From SZUA-584 sp041656035 (GTDB taxonomy: Bacteria > Bacillota > Clostridia > Christensenellales > SZUA-584): a DNA stretch of 5,583 bases. The stretch covers positions 1-5,583 of the forward strand of contig CAZPHS010000037.1 of NCBI GenBank assembly GCA_964586785.1, written 5' to 3'. The notes under the pieces are model-generated. The model did not search any database and was not told the origin of the DNA. It was given only the letters and a program-made list of their open reading frames with translations. The translations under genes were made by a program, and so were the position numbers. Below, in pieces: positions 5,326 through 5,583 of the stretch (position 1 is its first letter; each line of letters opens with the position of its first letter).

Positions 5326-5583
5326 GTAACTAAGGCACGGGCCTTTTGGCGGAGGATATATTCCGCCGGCAAAGAATATTTTGACCATCCCTCATCGGAG
5401 GGATTAAGGCCATTCGGACAGCCGGGTCAAAAGCCGGATCGGCAACTTTGTTGCCTTATTGGTTGGGCAAACGCTCAATTTATAAGTTGGCTACTTTCAG
5501 CCGTGTGCGGGACGCACATCAATGCTTGTGAATCAATCAATAAGAGTAGTAAAAGTAGTTCCTTGCTATATAGACTCTGCCTT
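5326..5583 (+). ncRNA. Candidate structured noncoding RNA (family not identified, may continue past the window)
   Basis: No protein gene is supported, but complementary segments are unusually long and clean. Local hairpins: GGCGGA/TCCGCC (5348-5353, 5362-5367), TCCCTC/GAGGGA (5388-5393, 5398-5403), GGCAAC/GTTGCC (5441-5446, 5450-5455), and GTGTGCG/CGCACAT (5503-5509, 5513-5519). Longer helices: TTTTGACC/GGTCAAAA (5379-5386, 5425-5432), and 5455-5465 with 5534-5544, 11 pairs with one G-U. Crossing pairs of pseudoknot type: GGCCTT/AAGGCC (5340-5345, 5406-5411) and CTACTTT/AAAGTAG (5491-5497, 5552-5558). The ends pair as AAGGCA/TGCCTT (5332-5337, 5578-5583). A TATAAT promoter sits just upstream. 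Sequence hallmarks of tmRNA, RNase P RNA, SRP RNA, T-box and c-di-GMP-I riboswitches are missing. The clostridial raiA-type RNA is one family to test, but I cannot confirm it from memory. A long 5' leader of a gene beyond the window is the main alternative. Confidence 0.68.

Noticed and set aside
5503..5519. Group II intron domain V, suggested by AGCCGTGTGCGG
   Set aside because: Only the first arm resembles domain V; the hairpin has a three-base loop, no matching lower stem, and no maturase or other intron domain is present.
5522..5583. A short reading frame open to the right edge, starting ATG at 5522 (MLVNQSIRVV...)
   Set aside because: It lacks a ribosome binding site at the right distance, is only about 20 codons within the window, and overlaps segments that pair in the proposed RNA. 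It cannot be excluded without sequence beyond the edge.
5326..5583. The right-hand RNA as tmRNA, RNase P RNA, SRP RNA, a T-box or a c-di-GMP-I riboswitch
   Set aside because: No tag reading frame, no GGUCAGG-type SRP core, no RNase P core motifs, no T-box sequence (AGGGTGGTACCGCG), and no GEMM-type core could be found.

Overview
The window reads as chromosomal DNA of a Clostridia-type Firmicute, probably an uncultured gut or anaerobic lineage. Pointers are strong AGGAGG-type ribosome binding sites, a 5S rRNA followed directly by a tRNA, lipoproteins with Thr/Pro-rich stalks, and a cysteine desulfurase–ThiI pair in which ThiI has no rhodanese domain. This placement is inference; no species can be named. 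No transposase, integrase, CRISPR array or phage gene is visible.

Layout: 1-46 is the 3' tail of a 5S rRNA, followed by tRNA-Asn (54-128, CCA encoded) and an intrinsic terminator, which closes an rRNA operon. A lipoprotein gene (304-1020, +) carries two nearly identical 77-residue repeats. It converges on a gene on the minus strand (1084-2334) for a zinc-ribbon, single-pass membrane protein with a large predicted extracellular part. A short AT-rich divergent promoter region separates that gene from a two-gene operon on the plus strand: a NifS/IscS-like cysteine desulfurase (2436-3530, TTG start) and thiI (3532-4716), one base apart. A stem-loop terminator follows, then a small proline-rich lipoprotein gene on the minus strand (4832-5101).

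The last 480 bases hold no supported gene. From about 5326 to the right edge the sequence is dense in long complementary segments. They form several clean hairpins, an 11-bp helix, two crossing (pseudoknot-type) pairings and a closing pairing of the two ends, all placed just downstream of a TATAAT promoter. This looks like a structured noncoding RNA of at least 250 nt, or a long structured leader. I cannot assign it to a family, and it is the most interesting item here.

The functional core is sulfur transfer to tRNA: the desulfurase takes sulfur from cysteine, and ThiI places it on U8 of tRNAs as 4-thiouridine. The tRNA-Asn at the left edge has a U at position 8 and is a possible substrate. 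The three other proteins are envelope-facing and have no clear functional link to that operon.
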